Assembly (NCBI RefSeq): GCF_900101985.1
Contig: NZ_FNAR01000005.1
Span: 62,001-126,000, forward strand
Direction of reading: 5' to 3'
Length of the DNA stretch: 64,000 bases
Source of the DNA: Bhargavaea beijingensis
GTDB taxonomy: Bacteria; Bacillota; Bacilli; Bacillales_A; Planococcaceae
Part shown: positions 23,412 to 32,435 of the stretch, in pieces
How positions within the stretch are numbered: position 1 is the stretch's first letter
How the letters are laid out: every line of letters begins with the position of its first letter
Position numbers and translations under genes: made by a program
Notes under the pieces: model-generated
Told to the model about the DNA's origin: nothing
Database searches by the model: none
What the model saw: the letters and a program-made list of their open reading frames with translations, nothing else

Positions 23412-23611
23412 TCTCATGCAGAATTTCCCCACTCCGGAATCATCGGGCAACCTGAAACTTATCAGCTCCCCGGTGGGCCAGCATCTCGCCGGATACAAAA
23501 TTGCTTCCCCGGACAATGACGCAAAGCGTGAGCCGATAATCGGACTTTCCTGCAAAATCGCTCAATGACAAGCTGTTTTACCGTCCCCTCAATGATACGT
23601 CTGGATGAGTT

Positions 23612-23636
23612 GTTTGAAAGGCGTGGAAAAGGGAAT
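23612..23636 (+). promoter_or_regulatory. Sigma-B-like promoter of the small stress-like protein gene
   Basis: GTTTGA, 13 bases, GGGAAT; about 65 bases ahead of the start codon at 23701. Confidence 0.6.
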
Positions 23637-23700
23637 AGATTAATTGGCTTGCAATCCATGAACACAATGCGAAATAGAGCAGGAAAGGATGCTGAGAGGA

Positions 23701-23946
23701 ATGGGGAAACTGACAAAGTTGGCGGGTGCAGCCGGACTGGTTGCAGGGGCGGCGTATCTCACAAAAGAAGAAAACAGAAAGAAAGTCAAAAATCGGATTG
23801 ACGAGGCCATCCGTGTGTTCAATCCGGATTACAAAAAGGAGCTCGGGAAGCCGGCCGACATCGACGATGCGGAAATGGTGTCAGAAGGGGCGATGACCAG
23901 CGTCCAATATTATAACCAATACCAGGAAGACAAAAGCCAACAGTGA
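23701..23946 (+). CDS. Small YtxH-like stress protein
   Basis: 81 residues. An N-terminal Gly/Ala-rich hydrophobic segment (GAAGLVAGAAYL) is followed by a charged amphipathic helix (KEENRKKVKNRIDEAI) and a disordered acidic tail, the layout of YtxH-type general stress proteins. GAGAGG stands just before the ATG. The sigma-B-like promoter and the adjacent catalase support a stress role; the molecular function is unknown. Confidence 0.65.
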   Translation: MGKLTKLAGAAGLVAGAAYLTKEENRKKVKNRIDEAIRVFNPDYKKELGKPADIDDAEMVSEGAMTSVQYYNQYQEDKSQQ

Positions 23947-23958
23947 TCTTGCATGAGG

Positions 23959-24000
23959 AAAAGGGCGGCCCGAAGACTGATCTTCGCGGGCCGCCTTTTA
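23959..24000 (+). terminator. Terminator after the YtxH-like gene
   Basis: AAAGGGCGGCCCG and CGGGCCGCCTTTT arms around GACTGATC-type loop. Confidence 0.85.
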
Positions 24001-24027
24001 ATGTGCATCCCTGATCTGTCGTTTGTT

Positions 24028-24053
24028 GTTTGAAACTAGCAATCTATGGGAAG
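24028..24053 (+). promoter_or_regulatory. Sigma-B-like promoter of the catalase gene
   Basis: GTTTGA, 14 bases, GGGAAG, about 90 bases ahead of the start codon. Large catalases of Bacillus are known sigma-B or sigma-F targets. Confidence 0.6.
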
Positions 24054-24067
24054 AAAGGGAGAGAACC

Positions 24068-24108
24068 GGATGCGGGGGAATCCCGTTCACAGGGATTCCC
24101 CCGCATCC
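24068..24108 (+). promoter_or_regulatory. Perfect 17-bp hairpin in the catalase leader
   Basis: GGATGCGGGGGAATCCC, seven-base loop, then the exact complement. No T run follows, and the start codon is 33 bases downstream. A regulatory or mRNA-protecting structure is more likely than a terminator. Confidence 0.6.
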
Positions 24109-24141
24109 TGAACGGAATGATTACTGGAAAAGGGTGAAAAC

Positions 24142-26181
24142 ATGGACCAGAAAAACGGTGGCAACGAAAAAGACAAGCAGCTGGAGCAGTTCAGGAGGCA
24201 GAACACGGGCAAGCCGATGACCGACATCAGCGGCAACAAAGTCGCAAATGACCAGAAGACCTTGCGCGCAGGCAGGCGCGGCCCGCTCCTCATGCAGGAT
24301 TTCCACTTCTACAAAAAGCAGTCGCACTTTAACCGTGAGCGGATTCCGGAAAAGGTGGTCCACGCACGGGGATACGGCGTGCACGGAGAATTCGTGGCGA
24401 CAGAGTCGATGAAGGACTACACGATGGCGAAGTTCCTGGAGCCCGGCAAGAAAACGCCGGTCTTTGTCCGCTTCTCCAACTTTGTGGGGAACCGCGGTTC
24501 TAAAGACACGGCGGTCGACATCCGCGGATTCGCCACGAAATTCTACACGGAGGAAGGCAACTATGACATGCTTGCCCTCCAGTTCCCTGTGTTCATCCTC
24601 GCTGATGCGATGAAGTTTATGGATGTCACACATGCCGCAAAGCCGGAGCCAAGGCAGCATATGCCGCAGGCAACAGTGGCGCACGATAACTTCTGGGATT
24701 ACGTGACGAGCAACCCGGAGTCCGCACATATGGTCATGTGGCTCATGTCGATGCGTGGCCGGCCGCGAAGCTGGCGCATGATGGAAGGCTATCCGATCAA
24801 TACGTTCCGCTTGATCAATGAAAAGGGCAAATCCACGTTTGTCCGGTTTATCTGGAAACCGAAGCTTGGGGTTCACTCCATCACGTTGGAAGAAGGGAAC
24901 ATCATCGGGGGCGCCGACCCGGATTTCCACCGCCGGGACATCATCGAAGCGATCGAGAGCGGCGCGTATCCGGAATACGACCTCTGTGTCCAGCTGATCG
25001 ACGAGGAAGATGAATTCAAGTTCGACTTTGACATCCTGGATGACACCAAGCTGTGGCCGCAGGAAGAAGTGCCGCCGAAGGTCATCGGGAAGATGGTGCT
25101 GAACCGTCTTCAGGACAACTTCTTCTCGGAGACGGAACAATCCGCGTTCAACCCGGCAAACCTCGTACCGGGAATTGAGTTCACGAATGACCCGGTGCTG
25201 CAGGGCCGCTCGTTCGCCTACCGCGATACGGAGCTTCACCGCCACCACTCGGCGAACTACGAGGAACTGCCGATCAACCGCCCGGTGTCCGATGTGAACC
25301 ACAACTTGCGCGACAGCTACCTGAAATACCCGATCGAACAGGACAACGTCCATTTCCACAACAACACGCAGGAAGACGGCACCCCTCATGAAACTCCGGC
25401 ACCGGAAGGGTATGAAAACTATCCGGCCGAGGTGGAAGGCCATGTGACACGGGAGCATCCGAGCGACTCCTTCGAGGATTACTACTCGCAGGCCCGCATG
25501 TTCTGGAACAGCCTGTCGATGCCGGAGAAGCAGGACCTCGTCGAGTCGTTCAGCTTCCACGTCGGCGGGGTGAAGAATAAGGAGATCCGTCAGAAGACGG
25601 TTGAAATGTTCGGGAACGTCGACACCGAACTGGCCACGATGATTGCGGAAAACGTCGGTGTCAGGCCGCCTGAGACCCAGCATGTCGACTGCGAGAAAAG
25701 CTATCCGTCCCTGAGCCAGATGAACACCCCGCACTCCGCAATGACGTCCAGGGTCGCGGTGGTGATCGGCGACGGGTTCGACGAGGAAGAAGTGGACCAG
25801 GCGCTTGCGGCACTTAAAGAAGTCGGAGCGGTGATCGATCTCATTTCCGAGACGCTTTCGCCGGTCAAGGGGAAAGGCGGTATGGAACTCACGCCGACCA
25901 ACACGTTCCTGACCATCCACCCTGCGCTGTATGATTCGGTGTACCTGGTCGGCGGCAAGGCGAAGATGAACCAGCTCAAGTTCGACCAGGGCGCCATGGA
26001 TTTCTTCAAGATGCACTACATGTTCATGAAGCCGATCGCCGTCGGAGCAGGTGCCGCCCAGTATGCGGCCAGCACGGAAGCCAACAACCTGGACGGTGTC
26101 GTCATGGCGGAAAACAACCCGAAATTTGCGGACCAGTACATCAAAGCACTTGCAGTTAAGCGTTTTTGGGACCGTACCTGA
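24142..26181 (+). CDS. katE: Large-subunit monofunctional haem catalase
   Basis: 679 residues, the clade-2 large catalase size (B. subtilis KatE/KatX, E. coli HPII). It dismutates hydrogen peroxide in the cytosol. The active-site His is in [11 protein letters not shown], followed by [13 protein letters not shown] with the distal Asn and the haem-ligand Tyr in [12 protein letters not shown]. The C-terminal extension (about 530-679) is a flavodoxin/DJ-1-like domain ([15 protein letters not shown]) seen only in large catalases. GGGTG precedes the ATG. Expression is probably stress-induced via the upstream sigma-B-like promoter. Confidence 0.94.
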   Translation: MDQKNGGNEKDKQLEQFRRQNTGKPMTDISGNKVANDQKTLRAGRRGPLLMQDFHFYKKQSHFNRERIPEKVVHARGYGVHGEFVATESMKDYTMAKFLEPGKKTPVFVRFSNFVGNRGSKDTAVDIRGFATKFYTEEGNYDMLALQFPVFILADAMKFMDVTHAAKPEPRQHMPQATVAHDNFWDYVTSNPESAHMVMWLMSMRGRPRSWRMMEGYPINTFRLINEKGKSTFVRFIWKPKLGVHSITLEEGNIIGGADPDFHRRDIIEAIESGAYPEYDLCVQLIDEEDEFKFDFDILDDTKLWPQEEVPPKVIGKMVLNRLQDNFFSETEQSAFNPANLVPGIEFTNDPVLQGRSFAYRDTELHRHHSANYEELPINRPVSDVNHNLRDSYLKYPIEQDNVHFHNNTQEDGTPHETPAPEGYENYPAEVEGHVTREHPSDSFEDYYSQARMFWNSLSMPEKQDLVESFSFHVGGVKNKEIRQKTVEMFGNVDTELATMIAENVGVRPPETQHVDCEKSYPSLSQMNTPHSAMTSRVAVVIGDGFDEEEVDQALAALKEVGAVIDLISETLSPVKGKGGMELTPTNTFLTIHPALYDSVYLVGGKAKMNQLKFDQGAMDFFKMHYMFMKPIAVGAGAAQYAASTEANNLDGVVMAENNPKFADQYIKALAVKRFWDRT

Positions 26182-26192
26182 TAAGAACGACC

Positions 26193-26231
26193 CATACGCC
26201 CGATCCGGATAGTTGCCGGATCGGGCGTATG
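26193..26231. terminator. Bidirectional terminator between katE and the catabolic operon
   Basis: CATACGCCCGATCCGG and its exact complement around a seven-base loop. Confidence 0.85.
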
Positions 26232-26242
26232 TCTGTGTGTAT

Positions 26243-27970
26243 TCAGGCGTTCCCAAACTCCATCTTCTTCAGCTGGACCTTTGAAATCTTCCCGGCTGCG
26301 GTCATCGGGAACTGGTCGACGAATTCCAGTTCCCTCACTTTGGAGTAGTGGACGACCCGTTCGTTTACATAGGCCAGCAGCTCTTTTTCGGAAAGCCCCG
26401 CCCCTTCTTTTTTGATGACGAACGCTTTCGGGATTTCTCCGGCCTTTTCATCGGGTTTTCCGATGACGACCGCGTTCTGGACGGCCGGATGGGAAACGAG
26501 CACTTCCTCGATGCGCACCGGATACACGTTATAGCCGTTGTAGATCAGCATCTCTTTTTTGCGGCCGACAATCGACAGGTAGCCGTCTTCGTCAATCTGG
26601 CCGATGTCGCCCGTGTGCAGCCAGCCGTCACGCAGCGTGGCGGCCGTCTCTTCCGGCTTCTTGTAATAGCCTTTCATCACCTGAGGGCCCCGGATGCAGA
26701 TTTCACCGCTTTCTCCCTGCGGGAGGGGCGTGCCTTCTTCATCGCCGATTGCGACAATTTTAAGTTCCGTGTTGAACGTGGGCAGGCCGACAGTGCCCAA
26801 CTTGTGGATGCCACCCGCGAGGCAGACGCTTCCGGCCACGGAGGCGGTGGCTTCCGTCAGGCCGTAGCCTTCGCCGACCCGGGCGTTCGGGAACAGGCTT
26901 TTCAGCTGACCCATCTCTTTTTGGGAGAGCGGAGCGGCTCCCGAGCTGACATTCCGGATGGTTGAAAAATCGTAAGTATGGATATTCGGCGTATTGAGAA
27001 GCGCGTTCCACATCGCGGGTGCCCCGTTGATTGAGGAAACACCGTACTTCTCAATCAGGCCGAGAAACTGGGACGGAACGAACCGGTCTGGCAGGATGGT
27101 GGTGGCCCCCTGTGCCATCGGGGAAACGATCATGCCGATTCCGCCGGTAATGTGGAAAAGCGGGGAAGGGCTGAGCCGCACTTCCTCCCCGAGGGGAATC
27201 AGGTACTTTTCCCGGTAGTTGTCCGGATCCTGCTCGGCCGCGACAAACCGCAGGGCGCCGTCTTCATCGAGCACCGGCAGGCATCCCGCCGTCCAGGCCG
27301 CAATCTGGGCGATGTTGCTGACGAGGTTGGCGTGGGTGATCATGACGCCTTTCGGGCTTCCGGTCGTGCCGCCGGTGTACGCGATATGCACGAGATCGTT
27401 TTCCGGATCGATGCCCGCATCGAATTCCCGGTCGGATGCTTGGCGCTTTAAAGCGGCAAAGCTGTGCCAGCCGTCCGGTACTTCGGCCGGTGATCCATTG
27501 CCGTACATTTCGGAGTCGCCGGTCATGATCACATGACGGACCCGGGTGTCGCCGAGGATGTCGGCGAGTGCCGCGGCGGACGTTTCATGGGTGACGACCG
27601 CGACCGTATCGGAGTCATTCAACTGGAACTTCAAGTCCCCGGCCGGCAAATATGGGTTGACGGGGGAGTAGGCGGCCCCGCTCAGGATGATACCGTAGTA
27701 AGCGGCAAGGTATTGGGGGCAGGTCGGCATATGGACGGACACGGTCATGCCTCTGCCGATGCCGAGCTCACGCAGCGCGTTGGCGAACCGCCAGGCCTGT
27801 TCGTGGATTTCATCATAGGTGATGGGGGTGTCCCGGTAGATATACGCTTGGTTGCCGCTATACTGTCTGAGGCTGCCTTTCAGGATGGAACCCGCCGGGA
27901 CGATCGGGATTTCCAGCACTTCGGGTAGGTCCTGGTCATAATTTTGCCTGTTCTGGAGTTTGACGTTCAT
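26243..27970 (-). CDS. Acyl-CoA ligase (AMP-forming)
   Basis: 575 residues. ANL-superfamily motifs in order: YTGGTTGSPKGVMITHAN (ATP loop), GEGYGLTE, WLHTGDIGQIDEDGYL, GRKKEMLIYNGYNVYP, and the C-terminal AAGKISKVQLKK with the catalytic Lys. It activates a carboxylic acid to its CoA thioester as entry to beta-oxidation. Last gene of the minus-strand operon; a G-rich AAGGCGGTG site precedes the ATG. The substrate is unknown, but the neighbours suggest a branched or ring-linked acyl chain. Confidence 0.9.
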   Translation of the reverse strand: MNVKLQNRQNYDQDLPEVLEIPIVPAGSILKGSLRQYSGNQAYIYRDTPITYDEIHEQAWRFANALRELGIGRGMTVSVHMPTCPQYLAAYYGIILSGAAYSPVNPYLPAGDLKFQLNDSDTVAVVTHETSAAALADILGDTRVRHVIMTGDSEMYGNGSPAEVPDGWHSFAALKRQASDREFDAGIDPENDLVHIAYTGGTTGSPKGVMITHANLVSNIAQIAAWTAGCLPVLDEDGALRFVAAEQDPDNYREKYLIPLGEEVRLSPSPLFHITGGIGMIVSPMAQGATTILPDRFVPSQFLGLIEKYGVSSINGAPAMWNALLNTPNIHTYDFSTIRNVSSGAAPLSQKEMGQLKSLFPNARVGEGYGLTEATASVAGSVCLAGGIHKLGTVGLPTFNTELKIVAIGDEEGTPLPQGESGEICIRGPQVMKGYYKKPEETAATLRDGWLHTGDIGQIDEDGYLSIVGRKKEMLIYNGYNVYPVRIEEVLVSHPAVQNAVVIGKPDEKAGEIPKAFVIKKEGAGLSEKELLAYVNERVVHYSKVRELEFVDQFPMTAAGKISKVQLKKMEFGNA

Positions 27971-28088
27971 CTGTGCACCGCCTTAATGGAGGATGGCCGT
28001 GTCTTGCAACGGGAGGCGCCCCTTCCGGACTGCCGGTTTCCGGGTGGTATCAGATGATCCATGACCGGGAAGCAGGGGGAGGGGGAAA

Positions 28089-29564
28089 TCACAGTTTAAT
28101 CACACAGGACTTCTCACGGGAATACTCCCCGATGGAGTCGGTTCCGAATCCGCTGTTTTTCACCCCGCCAAACGGAAGGTCCGATCCGACGCGGGCGTAT
28201 GTGTTGACCCATACATTTCCGGCTTCGAGCAAGGCGGTCATCCGGTGAGCCCGGCTCAGGCAGGACGTCCAGACGCCGGCAGCCAATCCAAATTCCGTAT
28301 CATTCGCGAGGCGGACCGCCTCTTCCTCTGTATCAAACGGAATCATGACGGCGACCGGCCCGAAAATCTCCTCCTGGCAGACGCGAAGCCGGTTGGAATC
28401 TGCGGCGAATAAGGTCGGCTCGACCCAGTATCCGCCGGAAAGATCGGGGGACCCGGGGAACAATTCCGCTCCCGAGCGGCCGCCGAACAGCAGGGTGGCC
28501 CCTTCTGTCGGAGCCAGGTCGATATAAGACCGGACTTTGTCGAACTGGGCTTTCGTTGCGATCGGGCCCATTGTCGTCCGGGGGTCGAGTGTGTGTCCGA
28601 GCCGGTGCAGGGCGGGATCCTGCATCCGCTTCCTGAGGCGATCGGCGACGTCGTCGAACACCTTTCGCTGTACGAGGATACGGGACCCGCCGACACAGAT
28701 CTGGCCGGCGTTCCCCGTGAATATGGAGGCGGTCGCCATGCTTTCCGTTGCGCGGTCAAGGTCAGCATCCTCAAACACGATGTTCGCCGATTTTCCTCCC
28801 AGCTCCAGGATCAGCGGTTTCGGTTTTCCGGCTGTTGCCTGCGCAATGGCGGAAGCTGTGCCGCCGGAGCCGGTCAGGCTGACTTTGGCGACATCCGGAT
28901 GAGAAACAAGTGCCGTGCCGATATCCGGGCCCGTCCCGCAGATCACGTTCAGCACGCCCGGCGGGAAAGCATCCGCCAGCAGTTCTGCGAGTCTGAGCGA
29001 GGATGCCGCCGCCATCTCGGACGGCTTGATGATGACGGTGTTGCCGGCAGCCAATGCATAGGCGGCCTTGATGGAAAAGGTGAACAGTGGGGCATTCCAC
29101 GGGGCGATCCCCGCGATGACGCCATAAGGTTCGCGGAGCGTGTAACTGAAGCTTGACGGGCCGGTCGGGACGGTCTGTCCCCGTCCGCCAACAGTCGCTT
29201 CCGACGCAGCGTCTTCCCAAAGCTTTACGAGCACGGGAATCATGCCGTAAGTCGTTTCCCGGATCACCCAGCCGTTTCCTTTCGTTTCGAGAGCGGCCAG
29301 TTCGGCACCGTTTGCCGAAATGATGGACGCGGCCTGCCTCAGCCTGGCCGCCCGTTCGGCAGGGAGGGCGGTTTTCCACCCGGCGAACGCCCGCTTTGCG
29401 GCGTCAACCGCCTTGTTTGCATCTTCCTCCGTGCTTTTCGGTACCCGTGCCCAGACAAGCCCTGTAGAAGGGTCGATGCTGTCCAGGAATTCATCGCTTG
29501 CGTGCGGCTGCAGGCAACCGCCAATCAGGTTTTGATAATCCTTCACTTCTGTGGTGACCGCCAC
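28089..29564 (-). CDS. NAD(P)-dependent aldehyde dehydrogenase
   Basis: 491 residues, standard ALDH length. The cofactor loop is APWNAPLFTF and the catalytic Glu lies in LELGGKSAN. The nucleophile Cys is in NAGQICVGGSR, and the C-terminus shows PFGGVKNSGFG. It would oxidise an aldehyde to the acid, feeding the acyl-CoA ligase encoded next. AAGGAGGA precedes the ATG. A retro-aldol product from the upstream pathway could be its substrate (inference). Confidence 0.92.
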   Translation of the reverse strand: MAVTTEVKDYQNLIGGCLQPHASDEFLDSIDPSTGLVWARVPKSTEEDANKAVDAAKRAFAGWKTALPAERAARLRQAASIISANGAELAALETKGNGWVIRETTYGMIPVLVKLWEDAASEATVGGRGQTVPTGPSSFSYTLREPYGVIAGIAPWNAPLFTFSIKAAYALAAGNTVIIKPSEMAAASSLRLAELLADAFPPGVLNVICGTGPDIGTALVSHPDVAKVSLTGSGGTASAIAQATAGKPKPLILELGGKSANIVFEDADLDRATESMATASIFTGNAGQICVGGSRILVQRKVFDDVADRLRKRMQDPALHRLGHTLDPRTTMGPIATKAQFDKVRSYIDLAPTEGATLLFGGRSGAELFPGSPDLSGGYWVEPTLFAADSNRLRVCQEEIFGPVAVMIPFDTEEEAVRLANDTEFGLAAGVWTSCLSRAHRMTALLEAGNVWVNTYARVGSDLPFGGVKNSGFGTDSIGEYSREKSCVIKL

Positions 29565-29598
29565 TTGATCATTCCTCCTTGAATGCAGACTGGCCGAC

Positions 29599-30744
29599 TC
29601 AAGATACGGGGGCTGCGTCCGCAGTTTGCCGGGCGTGCCATCCGAGCGAACCGGCGGCGGCTTTGCGGGAATCCCGAACCGAGCCGAAATAATGATCCCA
29701 GTAGCGGGCCCGCTTCAGATACAGGTGGCAATCCAGTTCCTCCGTGAAACCGATGCCGCCGTGGATCTGGATCGAATCCCCGGCCGCCTTGATATAGGCG
29801 CGGGAAGCAAAGGAGCGCGCACTGTGGACGGCGGCAATCCGGTCATCGGCTCCCGTTTCAACCGCCCAAGCCGCATAGTGGGACAGGGACCGCGCCGTCT
29901 CCAGATCCAGCTTCATATCCACGATCCGGTGCTTGATCGCCTGGAAGCGTCCGATCGGCTGGTTGAACTGGACCCGGATCTTTGCATATTCCGCGGTGAT
30001 CTTCACGAGTTCATCCATCCCGCCGACCATGCCGGAAACTAGAGCGGTGTTAAAGTGGAGCAGTGCTTCCCGGAGCATGTCCTGTCCTTTGCCCGGTTCG
30101 CCGAGCAGTTCGGCATGTGCGTTCCGGAAAGAGAGTTCGGCCGGAAGCTGGGTTTCGTCCAGGCAGGAAAGCGGACGGACGGACGCCGCTTCAGACGCCT
30201 CTACGAGAAAGAGGGAAGTCCCTCCGGGAGCCTCGGCGCCCACGATAAACAAATCCGGGCTGCCGGTGACCGGAACGAGAGTCTTCACGCCCGAAAGCTC
30301 ATAGCGGTTGTCTATACGCGTCGCCGTGCATGCGAACGTTTCGGGAAACAGGCTGCGGCCTGTTTCATACCAGGCGACGGAGAAAGCGCTTTCTCCGGAA
30401 GCGGCGAGGGGGAGCCACCGTTTTTTTTGTTCTTCCGTCCCGTAGTTCGTGATCAGCGGTACGGCAAGGGCGAGCGTTTCCAGCTGCAGGCCGGGAAGCA
30501 GAACCCGGCCGGTTTCTTCAAAGACGGGAACAAGATCAAGTGCGCCGAGTCCAAGCCCGTCCTGCTGTTCGGGTACAGGAATGGCATTGATGCCCATCTC
30601 GGCAAGCCCCGACGCCGCAGCGCGTGCAGGCTCGTCATCGCCTCTGATCGTTGCGCGGGCCGTTCCGGTCCCTCCGAGGTCTTTCAGGTACTTCCGGACA
30701 GCCGACCGGAACAGCTCCTGTTCTTCATTCAAGGAAAAATCCAT
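29599..30744 (-). CDS. Acyl-CoA dehydrogenase, subunit with catalytic Glu
   Basis: 381 residues starting MDFSLNEEQELFRSAVRKYL. The acyl-CoA dehydrogenase fold is evident from FSVAWYETGRS, RVQFNQPIGRFQAIKHRIVDM and IQIHGGIGFTEELDCHLYL, which retains a Glu at the usual catalytic-base position. The start is the ATG at 30744, seven bases after AAAGGAGTG. The partner gene immediately upstream lacks this Glu. The pair probably forms a mixed complex like actinobacterial ChsE1-ChsE2. Confidence 0.88.
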   Translation of the reverse strand: MDFSLNEEQELFRSAVRKYLKDLGGTGTARATIRGDDEPARAAASGLAEMGINAIPVPEQQDGLGLGALDLVPVFEETGRVLLPGLQLETLALAVPLITNYGTEEQKKRWLPLAASGESAFSVAWYETGRSLFPETFACTATRIDNRYELSGVKTLVPVTGSPDLFIVGAEAPGGTSLFLVEASEAASVRPLSCLDETQLPAELSFRNAHAELLGEPGKGQDMLREALLHFNTALVSGMVGGMDELVKITAEYAKIRVQFNQPIGRFQAIKHRIVDMKLDLETARSLSHYAAWAVETGADDRIAAVHSARSFASRAYIKAAGDSIQIHGGIGFTEELDCHLYLKRARYWDHYFGSVRDSRKAAAGSLGWHARQTADAAPVS

Positions 30745-30763
30745 GTGTTCCCACTCCTTTCCG

Positions 30764-31957
30764 TTATCTCCCAAGGTCTTTCGGCAGTCCGAGAATCCGC
30801 TCGCCGATCGTGTTTCGCTGCACTTCGCTCGTTCCGCCGCCGATGGTCGCGCCGAATGAAGCCAAGTACTGGTGCTGCATGGCCCCGTCAAACGGCGCAT
30901 CCCCTCCTGCCAGCACGCCTGCGTGGCCCTGGATGGTCATGGCGAAGTCGAACAGTTCCTTCCCCAATTCGCTGACAAGCAGTTTGTCGAGAGAGCTTTC
31001 GGGACCGGGCTTGCCATTTTTCAGCGTGTGGGTGATGTTCCGGTAGTAATTCAGCCGGGCGCCGCTGATGCGGGCATACAGGTCGGCGAGTCCATCTTCG
31101 ATAAAGGGGTCCTCGATGATCGGCTTGCCGTCTGAGGTCAGTGTCCTGGCCATTTCCGCGACTTCCTCGAATTGCTGTTCCAGCGTGAACACCTCGGCGG
31201 CGATTCCCGAGCGCTCATGCAGCATAAGCGCGATCAGTACGCTCCAGCCCTTGCCTTCCTCGCCGACAATGTCTTCGTCATGGGCGATGGCATCCGTCAG
31301 GTAGACTTCATTGAACTCTTCGCGTCCGTCCATCTGGGTGATCGGGCGGGTTTCGACGCCTTCCTGGTTCATGTCCAGAAGAAACACGGTGATGCCTTCA
31401 TGCTTTTTCCCCGATTGGCCGGTTCTTGCAAGCAGGAAGCACCGGTCCGCAAGATGGGCAAAACTCGTCCAGACTTTCTGCCCGTTGATGATCCAACGCC
31501 CGTCTTTTTTCACGGCGGCCGTTTCGATGGCGGTCAGGTCCGATCCCGCATTCGGTTCCGAATATCCCTGGCTCCATACATGGTTGCCTGTCAGGATGTT
31601 TTCGATGTAGGCTTCTTTCTGCTGGTCGGTCCCCATCTGCATCAGCGTGGGGGCGACCATATGGATGCCGACGTAGTTGACGAGAGGAGGGGATTTCACA
31701 CGGACCATTTCCTGGTGATAAATGATTTCCTCCATGAGTGTCGCATTGCGTCCGCCGTACGCCTCGGGCCAGGAGATGGCCGCCCATCCGCCTTCGTACA
31801 GCTTGCGCTGCCAGTCGCGGAGAAAGCGCGAATACGCCTCTTTGCTTTCCGGCAGTGTCCGCTTTCCTTCAAGCCATCCTTCCGGAAGGTTGACGGAGAG
31901 CCAGCTGCGCAGCTCGTCACGGAATGCTTCTTCTTTTTTGGTCAGTGTAAAGTCCAT
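30764..31957 (-). CDS. Acyl-CoA dehydrogenase, partner subunit
   Basis: 397 residues starting MDFTLTKKEEAFRDELRSWL. It shows WPEAYGGRNATLMEEII, WSQGYSEPNAGSDLTAI and a flavin-contacting GGGTSEVQRNTIGERILGLP tail. At the position where most family members have a G-F-T-x-E catalytic motif it reads G-H-A-G-V, without Glu, so it likely needs its neighbour for activity. The start is the ATG at 31957 at good distance from AAAGGAAG; an ATG two codons earlier sits too close to that site. Confidence 0.88.
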   Translation of the reverse strand: MDFTLTKKEEAFRDELRSWLSVNLPEGWLEGKRTLPESKEAYSRFLRDWQRKLYEGGWAAISWPEAYGGRNATLMEEIIYHQEMVRVKSPPLVNYVGIHMVAPTLMQMGTDQQKEAYIENILTGNHVWSQGYSEPNAGSDLTAIETAAVKKDGRWIINGQKVWTSFAHLADRCFLLARTGQSGKKHEGITVFLLDMNQEGVETRPITQMDGREEFNEVYLTDAIAHDEDIVGEEGKGWSVLIALMLHERSGIAAEVFTLEQQFEEVAEMARTLTSDGKPIIEDPFIEDGLADLYARISGARLNYYRNITHTLKNGKPGPESSLDKLLVSELGKELFDFAMTIQGHAGVLAGGDAPFDGAMQHQYLASFGATIGGGTSEVQRNTIGERILGLPKDLGR

Positions 31958-31981
31958 TTGCATTCTTCCTTTCTCAGAAGG

Positions 31982-32422
31982 TCAGTTCTGGCTGCGGGAG
32001 GGGGTCCATTGGGGAAGGGCCCGATCGGGTGTGATGTCGGTCCACGTCATCTTCAGCGGCATGCCGATCTCCACCTCTTCCGCCGGACAGCCGATAATAT
32101 TGGCCATGATTTTCACTTCCGGTGCAACATCCAGCGCGGCCACGGTGATGACCGTCGGCAGGTCATGCTGGAAGCCCGGAAGAAATGGGCGGTAGGAAGT
32201 GATGTAGGAATAAACCGTCGCCGAAATATCGGAGCCGAGGTTTTCCCATTCGGTTGCCGGGCTGCCACAGGAAGGGCAGGAAGGACCCGGAGGATGGATG
32301 TAGCCTTTGCAGTCCGAACATTTCTGGAGGGCCAGTTCGTGCCGGTCCGCCGCGTCCCAGTAGGGATGATTGTCCAGCGTCTTGAGGGGGACTGGTTTCT
32401 CGTATTTGGTTGCCTGTGTCAT
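31982..32422 (-). CDS. DUF35 OB-fold protein with zinc ribbon
   Basis: 146 residues. A rubredoxin-like zinc ribbon has C-x2-C pairs (CSDCKGYIHPPGPSCPSCG), followed by an OB-fold with VYSYITSYRPFLPGF. DUF35 proteins bind CoA-linked ligands and are obligate partners of thiolase-fold enzymes such as Ltp2 or of MaoC-type hydratases (ChsH2). It lies directly after the thiolase-fold gene (13 bases), fitting a two-protein complex. The ATG follows AAAGGAGGAAG. Confidence 0.88.
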   Translation of the reverse strand: MTQATKYEKPVPLKTLDNHPYWDAADRHELALQKCSDCKGYIHPPGPSCPSCGSPATEWENLGSDISATVYSYITSYRPFLPGFQHDLPTVITVAALDVAPEVKIMANIIGCPAEEVEIGMPLKMTWTDITPDRALPQWTPSRSQN

Positions 32423-32435
32423 TCCGCTTCCTCCT

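Noticed and set aside
24121-26256. A 711-codon open frame on the minus strand opposite katE
   Set aside because: It mirrors the catalase codon structure, has no ribosome binding site or family features, and the plus-strand catalase is unambiguous.
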